A model generated the notes under the pieces. The model had not been told where the DNA came from, ran no database searches, and worked only from the letters and a program-made list of their open reading frames with translations. A program made the translations under genes and the position numbers. DNA of 64,000 bases from Alviniconcha marisindica (taxonomy: Eukaryota > Mollusca > Gastropoda > Provannidae). Shown here piece after piece: positions 57,656 through 64,000 of this stretch; the first letter of the stretch is position 1; each line of letters opens with the position of its first letter. The stretch is taken from contig JABMCL010000176.1 of NCBI GenBank assembly GCA_018857735.1, positions 539,501 through 603,500 of the forward strand, in the 5' to 3' direction.

Positions 57656-58592
57656 TTGCTACCGATGCAGTCAGTCTCTGTCTTTCTAGCGCAGTGCCGC
57701 CATCCCGGTAATGTCAGTGAGGCCGAGAGACAGGCTGGTGCCTGACGGCATGAGAAAGAGGCTGAGTACAGAGAATGAAGTCCGTTCACATCAGTGATCA
57801 GCTGCCGGTGGCAGGAAAAGCCCAGGGAGGCCCCACAAGTCACAACGGCTCATCACTGATCACCTGGCCACCTGGCCACCCACCGGCCGCCCCGGCCACC
57901 CCGCCGGGCCGCATAACTTCCACTGCTGATGCCGGAAGGGAAAGGTGACTTTAATCAGCAACGCCATGCCAACCAAACACCCCCTCCTAGGCTATTAAAA
58001 AGAGAAAAGCCATGCTGTTTATATGAAAGTTGAACTGAAACTACAAACATCGATTTTAATGTCATTTTTTACTCTGACAAACCTGACTGATTCTGGAAAG
58101 CGCAAAGTGCCGATAGCCTGTCGGGCGACGGCGCAAGCGCAGTGCCGATAGCCTTTCCCCCACAAACTGAGTGACGTACCATAAATCCCTGTTACTAGAC
58201 CTAGCTAGTTCCATGGACCTACAGCAGTGTTACGTCAGTAGCTCCATGACTGCTTCACTGTCTGTGGCACGGTCCGCCGGGACCGTGATGTTGACGTCAT
58301 ACACGAAACTAAAATGGGCGGTCCAACCCTGCCCGCCGTGCCGGCATCACTGAATGGCATCAGTCGACTACTCCTAGTTGTCACTGTATAACTATGTGAC
58401 TCACACCCGGTAAAGACCTTGCTATGATTATGACCCCTGACCCGCTGACTGCAGCAGCTGCTGTGCCCAGTCGCTAGCGGTCACCGGCGGTCGGAGCCGG
58501 GCGCGTCCTACTGTCAGTCCCTTAGATGTTTGATCACGTGGCTCCGCAACTGACACAGTCAACTAGTGAGCAATGGCCCGGAGTCACGTAGT

Positions 58593-59159
58593 TACCCAGT
58601 CACGTAAACATGCCGGATCCGACTCGGAAACGTTTTGGTTACGGCCAGTTACGGCCATTACGGCCAGCACTCAGCCAGAATCGGGCCGGATAGCCCGTAG
58701 GCCTATATATGCCGGAGTCCGACTTCCCGCATCCGTTTCAGCTCCGTTTTTCCAAAGAAGGCATGGATGCTATTGTGCAAAACTGACCGACCCAGATCCG
58801 ATCTGGCAGGATGGCCTGGTCGGGATTTGGCCAAACGCATCTGTCTGGAAGCAAGCTGGTCAGAGTCAGTGCAGGAATCATTTGGCCTGGTTTCTGGCAG
58901 GACGTGACGCAACCGGCCCGCTACCCGCACTGAGTTTCCGACTTTCCGACTCGGTTCCGTTCTTCCACAGACGTCCCGGATAATACTGTGCAAAACCAGC
59001 CCCGTTTCTGGCTGATTGTGTCAGGTTTTGGCCAAACGGATCCGGTCCGGAACTGAGCAAGCCGTTGGGCATTAATCATCCGGCGGATCGCTTCTGGCCA
59101 ATGGCTTCCTAGCCGATCCGGACCGGACGCGAATCGGATCCGGCATGTCATACTGGGTA
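58593..59159. mobile_element. MITE-like element with inverted ends (about 567 bp)
   Basis: Left end TACCCAGT ... ACATGCCGGATCCGACTCG (58608-58626); right end CGAATCGGATCCGGCATGT (59130-59148) ... ACTGGGTA. GGATCCG-type motifs recur inside. No transposase coding. Confidence 0.7.
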
Positions 59160-59359
59160 GTGAAACTGGCCAGCCACAGAGGCCACGGAGGTGTCAAGAA
59201 ATGTCATTTTCTGTCTGTTCTGTCTTGGGTGTCTGAAGAGAAAAGATTACAGCACACAGTTATGCTTCAACCCTTGTTAATGCCGTCTACATTATGTGTT
59301 AGCTTTCCGCGTTAAATTGCTGATAACATTTTCCATCTCGATAAAGTACATTATGTGTC

Positions 59360-59430
59360 CGATGTTTGTTCAGCGCTTTGAGTCGCGCGGTAGGCGCTTT
59401 ACAAATTTCAATTATTAGTATTATTACGGT
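59360..59430. mobile_element. short SINE-like fragment
   Basis: GCGCTTTACAAATTTCAATT after CAGCGCTTTGAGTCGCGCGG resembles tails of invertebrate SINEs. A similar piece (TTGTAAAGCGCC) is at 63410-63450. Confidence 0.4.
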
Positions 59431-59749
59431 AAGTATCAGTTTCGCTTTTGGCTGAAATAGATGAAGACGAGCGGCTCCCTTTTGGGGCGTTGTCCGCCGA
59501 GTCCAGACAATGGCCGGCCACGAGTGATACTGCAACTACTACAGTCGCTGTAAATCAAACGTTGCCGAAGTGTCAGAGACTATTTCGCACCGGGCCTGGA
59601 GACGAAAAGTGTATAATTATAGTATTCCTTTCTCGAGTTTTCAGTGTTACCGGTGCCGGTTGCCGAGAAAACGAGGCTAATACACGTCGGGTCACAGCGA
59701 CACACGCATCACATGGCCATGCTCTCAGACGGTCTTTGAAAGTAAGCAG

Positions 59750-60240
59750 TCATGGTGCTTAACGTCACAGAAACCATAAGGCTTATTAGAGACGGGGAGG
59801 GGGGGGGGGGGAGAGAAAGAGTGAGTGGCTGGACCGCGCGCTCCGACTAGTCAGTACCCGGAAGACCGAGGAGGCCGTGGACCGCCGCCAGAACAACAGC
59901 AGTGGGGACCTCGCCATTGCCAGCGTTGCAACTAGTGTACCACTCAGTTGCTGTTAAAACTGCTGTGCGGAACAGAGTCACAAGGACAATGTCCGTAGCA
60001 CTGCTGCTGAGGAACAACTGAAGCAAAAGAAGTCCAACTTTCTGAGCCCAGCTCCATCTCCCTGCTCTTGATCTCTTCTGGCCTCTCTCAGTTGAGGGTC
60101 TAGCACCACCTCCCTCCTCATCATCTCGCCTGGACCCGCAAATGAAAGTCTAACTTCTTCGTGAGAGTCCAGCTTACTTACCTCCTCTTGATCCCGCCTG
60201 GACTCGGCTGTAACTGTCTCTGAATGTATATATATATATA
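59750..60240 (-). mobile_element. SINE relic, related to 54843-55440
   Basis: Contains GTGCTTAACGTCACAGAAAC, AAGGCTTATTAGAGACGGGG, a G tract, then GGCCGTGGACCGCCGCCAGA and CTCTTGATCTCTTCTGG motifs, in the same order as the other copy. Ends in a short TA repeat (60227-60241). Confidence 0.6.
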
Positions 60241-60424
60241 TAGGTCCATGGAAAATCGGTGTACCGCCACTACATCGCATTCGCGCGAAATCAGACCGCC
60301 GAATTGACTGGCTGTCCTTCACGCATGCGTTGTTAGTGTTAACATGATTCAGTCACTGACTAAGGCTGTGCTGGTAAGCCGTTGGGCGAAGCACGAAAGA
60401 GTTATTTGAACATAATTACACTGG

Positions 60425-60950
60425 ATGAAGTTTTCAACCTTCGCCTGTGACTTGACCTTGAACACAGCCATCCAGTCTGTTCACAAAGTGCTCTGGCTCA
60501 TGATGATGTACCATCAAAATAAGTATTGCAAAAGGATGAGTAGGTATCGTAGAAACGGTGATATTTTGATTATATGAGGCGTAACCATGACCTTGAAGAT
60601 AGATCGCCCGGACACTGAACTTTTGAATATTCTCTTTCTCCTTGACCTTGGAACATAGCAGTCTAATCCCTTCACTGAGTCAGTCACAAGACACTCCTGC
60701 CATAATGATGTACTATCAAACTAAGTTTGGTTGCAAAAGGATTAGCAGTTCAGAAGATATAGTAAAAACCGTCATGTACAATCTATAATTATAAGCCTTG
60801 TGACCTTGACTTTGAACAAAGCAAATCCAACTTTTCGCATGACTCTCTGGCTCATGATGATGCATCAGCCTATCATCACTGTTTTGGTTCTGAAGGTCGA
60901 CCAGTTTAAAAAAAACATGCGTCTGGACACTCAGTGACTGAGTCAGTGAT
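60425..60950. repeat. three diverged units of about 180 bp
   Basis: Units share GACCTTGAACA.AGC, GGCTCATGATGATG.A.CA and a 'ttgcaaaaggattagcagttcag' type segment. It is a dispersed invertebrate repeat of unknown class. Confidence 0.55.
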
Positions 60951-61243
60951 TTCAATATACCCCCACCCTCCGCCTCAAGTTAACCCCTTCACTGCCATGA
61001 TGTCAACTGAAAACGGCCAATAACAGTGCGAAATCTGAAATCCTTAAGCATGTTTGTTTTGTTTTTCGCACCGGCATCTGAAAGGACTTTCATCAACACG
61101 CATAGCATTGAAAGTAGATTGTTGCAGGACCAGAAAATATACTGTTTGCAGGTGCGTCCGTGCCGATCTTTCAGCCCGGAAATTTTACAGGCTGGGGCAG
61201 TGAAGGGGTTAACTTTGTTACGGGGAGGGGGGTATATTGATTG
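60951..61243. mobile_element. MITE-like inverted-repeat element with TTAA-CCCC junctions
   Basis: Left arm TCAATATACCCCC ... TTAACCCCTTCACTGCC (60951-61000); right arm GGCAGTGAAGGGGTTAA ... GGGGGGTATATTGA (61196-61243). It is either one element with arms of about 48 bp, or a 225-bp TTAA-flanked element nested in another. Confidence 0.65.
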
Positions 61244-61980
61244 CAGCGAGAAGCCGCACGGAACGGGCTTGGCCGCATCTCGGTGACTGTTGGCTGACCC
61301 AGCGACTGTCAGCAAGGCTGTGAGCGTGCGCCGTTCAGAGGAAGGTGTTGGCCGTCACTGCGGCCAGTAAGCGCGGAAACGTCAACTGCACACTTCCTAC
61401 ACTGTAGTCACCGACATCGCTGGTGGACGTCACTGACCCAACGGAAAAACGGAGGTCTTTGCTATGAGCCCACTGCGGACTGTCGCTGCAGCAACTGACA
61501 CTAACTCAACACCAGAGTTGCGGCTTCGGTAAATTACGGTTGTCATAGTGGCTGCAGCTGAAACACGGCGGACTTCCGGCGATAAACGGACGGCAGACCT
61601 CCCGCTCCTTGTGCGTCCGCTGTAATAAGTATTCGCAGAGCAGGAAACAACAGCAGCAATAGAAACCCCCACTTGAGGCCTCAACGCAGCAACTGCCCCG
61701 AGTCCAGTCTGATCAGTTCAAGGCACCAGAGAGACAGGGTTGGGGCGGGTGGGGGGGGGGGGGGGGGGCTGAGTGAAGCCACAGGAACAGACAGCTGACA
61801 GATGGCGGGTGTCGGAACTGCCCGGCTGCCATTCGCTGGGTGCACGCCGGATGTGTCAACGAGTGCCGACCTTGTCATCTGCAATGTGCTGTGCACGTGG
61901 TCATCGCTTTGGCTCAACACTGCCGCTTTCAGCTTCTGACGGCAGGCTGTGGATGTACGTTAACACTCTACGCTATGCGT
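61244..61980. other. unassigned
   Basis: No gene recognised. G tract at 61750-61768. Moderately CpG-containing sequence without clear exons. Confidence 0.4.
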
Positions 61981-61987
61981 CTGCGCG

Positions 61988-62040
<53 letters not shown>

Positions 62041-62165
62041 GTGTGTGTGTGTGTTTTATAGTGTGTGTGTGTGTTATAGTGTTTGTGTGTATGTGCGTGT
62101 GTGTACGGTGTGTTTATAGTTGTGTGTGTGTGTGGTTTGTGTGTTGTGCGCAGGCGCGCGCGGGG

Positions 62166-62228
<63 letters not shown>

Positions 62229-62320
62229 AGTGTTTCAAGTGTGTGTGTGTGTGCGTGCGTGCGTCAGTGACGGTATGTGTGTGTGCAGTGTGTGTGTGCG
62301 TGCGTGCGTGCGTGCTCTCG
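61988..62320. repeat. GT microsatellites
   Basis: Long (GT)n blocks at 61988-62059, 62166-62224 and shorter GT/GC-rich blocks to 62320. A (CA)n block follows at 62561-62613. Confidence 0.96.
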
Positions 62321-62557
62321 ATGATAGTTGTTTGGTAGAATACTATACTGAAGGTTCTGTTTGTTGAACTGAATGCAAACGTGGCTTTTGTCATGGGTTG
62401 TTTGCGCAGCGCAGTGAGTTTAACTCCAATGGCGCTTTATAAGAATAATCTGTTATTAGTATCATCAGATTGTGGGATCATTCAGTTCTGTCATCGTGTT
62501 TTGGCCGGCTCTAATTTAAACCATCATGATCGTCAGTCGTTGTCATCGACGTGTATG

Positions 62558-62616
<59 letters not shown>

Positions 62617-62679
62617 ACTGATACACATTCGACACGTCACTATTACAATGAGTGTCACGTGACACAGAAGTGCCAACCA

Positions 62680-63290
62680 ACACCGACTGAACCACAGCAC
62701 AACACTGACTGAACCACAGCACAACACTGACTGAACCACAGCACAACACTGACTGAACCACAGCACACATGGCATTGTCAGACACCGATTCTGACACTGA
62801 AGTGCCAGCCAACACTGACTGAACCACAGCACACACGGCATTGTCAGACACCGATTCTGACACTGAAGTGCCAGCCAACATTGACTGAACCACAGCACAC
62901 ACGGCATTGTCAGACACCGATTCTGACACTGACTGACAGTGCCAGCGCCAACATTGACTGAACCACAGCACACACGGCATTGTCAGACACCGATTCTGAC
63001 ACTGAAGTGCCAGCCAACATTGATTGAACCACAGCACACACGGCATTGTCAGACACCGATTCTGACACTGACTGAAGTGCCAGCCAACACTGACTGAACC
63101 ACAGCACACACGGCATTGTCAGACACCGATTCTGACACTGACTGAAGTGCCAGCCAACACTGACTGAACCACAGCACACAGGGCATTGTCAGACACCGAT
63201 TCTGACACTGACTGAAGTGCCAGCCAACACTGACTGAACCACAGCACACAGGGCATTGTCAGACACCGATTCTGACACTGACTGAAGTGC
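62680..63290. repeat. about 70-bp minisatellite with 21-bp subunits
   Basis: Eight units of CTGAACCACAGCACACACGG then CATTGTCAGACACCGATTCT and GACACTGACTGAAGTGCCAG. The first part (62680-62770) repeats a 21-bp piece, CTGAACCACAGCACAACACTG. Confidence 0.92.
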
Positions 63291-64000
63291 CACGCCTCCA
63301 CAGAGACTTTCCCGTCGTTGCTGGTCAGCTTGTCGTCTGCTCAATAAACCGTGCGCTGGCGGTTTGATCGTCAGCCTGCCGTGTCGGCGGTCACAGAGTA
63401 CAGTAATAATAATCATGGTAATTATGAAATACTTGTAAAGCGCCGCCAATTTAGTATAAAAGACAACTCGGTGTGCTGTACAGAAAGCAAGTTGAACAGC
63501 CTCCGACACAACTCAGTGAGTCTGTCGACTGGGCCCAGTTTTGTACTGTAACAATTCATGGCTTTTGCTTGGTTTTTATTCCTGTGTTTTGTTTTGTTTT
63601 AATAATAATTATTAATTCATGTTTGTTTTTGTTCGTTTGTTTTGTTTGTTTTTGTTTTGTGTTAATCCCCCTTTGCTCACTCTCTCTCTCTCTCTCCCCC
63701 CCCCCCCCCCCCTCTCTCATTGATGAAAATAACTGCTTTATATCAAGTTTTGCCACGGTTCTTTTCCGCATTGCATGTTTGATTTTGCTGTGCCTTCATT
63801 TATTGTTACTGTTTTTGGCTCATAGACGCGTTTTTAACCTTTGTGAAAGTTGTCCTATGTTGTTTCTTTGGTAATTGAGAGTACACCACTGGGTTTGTGA
63901 GATAGATCTTGAACTCGACTCGACAAGACAAGACAAGACAAGACAAGACAAGACAAGACAAGACAGGCAGTCAGTCCCAGCACACACCTCACCGCAGCGG
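63291..64000. other. no gene seen; simple repeats
   Basis: Contains a CT/C tract (63680-63716) and an (AGACA)n pentanucleotide repeat at 63925-63966. Confidence 0.7.

Noticed and set aside
57179..57745. 188-codon ORF with NSMINQPYYRCN repeats
   Set aside because: A 36-bp array in intergenic sequence, with two frames equally open and no promoter, splice or signal features.

Overview
This is a eukaryotic (metazoan) genomic window, most likely from a mollusc, probably a gastropod. The signs are long introns with GT-AG splice sites, two recognisable animal genes, tRNA-derived SINEs with a shared tail containing TTTCTGTGGACGTTAAGC, LINE and DNA-transposon relics, and a very high density of minisatellites. 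Nothing prokaryotic was seen: no operons, no ribosome binding sites, no CRISPR. The species assignment is an inference.

Left part (1-24 kb, minus strand): eight coding exons of the DNA helicase RTEL1, from the initiator Met (21639) to the DEAH box (1446). The 3' part of the gene lies beyond base 1. The splice phases of all eight exons agree. Walker A, motif Ia, the four Fe-S cysteines and the DEAH box are all present. The RTEL1 introns hold minisatellites, two piggyBac-like MITEs with TTAA ends, duplicated exon fragments, and a nested same-strand two-exon transposase-like gene (14464 to 8474). That nested gene is broken, chiefly by a 41-bp x 24 tandem array inside its coding sequence.

Middle (24-54 kb, plus strand): a stathmin-family gene (tubulin-sequestering microtubule regulator). 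A probable first exon lies in a shared promoter region near 24.1-24.5 kb. The start codon exon is at 39376-39445, there is a possible cassette exon at 41428-41538, and further coding exons run to the stop at 51332. A poly(A) signal lies at 54107. It carries two extra tubulin-binding-like modules compared with vertebrate stathmins. The 15-kb first intron is full of mobile elements: two small spliced, motif-rich elements, two SINEs, LINE fragments and an inverted repeat.

RTEL1 and stathmin are divergent, head-to-head neighbours, as RTEL1 and STMN3 are in human (from memory).

Right part (54-64 kb): no gene recognised. It holds SINE relics, two MITE-like inverted-repeat elements, several minisatellites (48, 22, 36 and about 70 bp units), and CT, GT and CA microsatellites.
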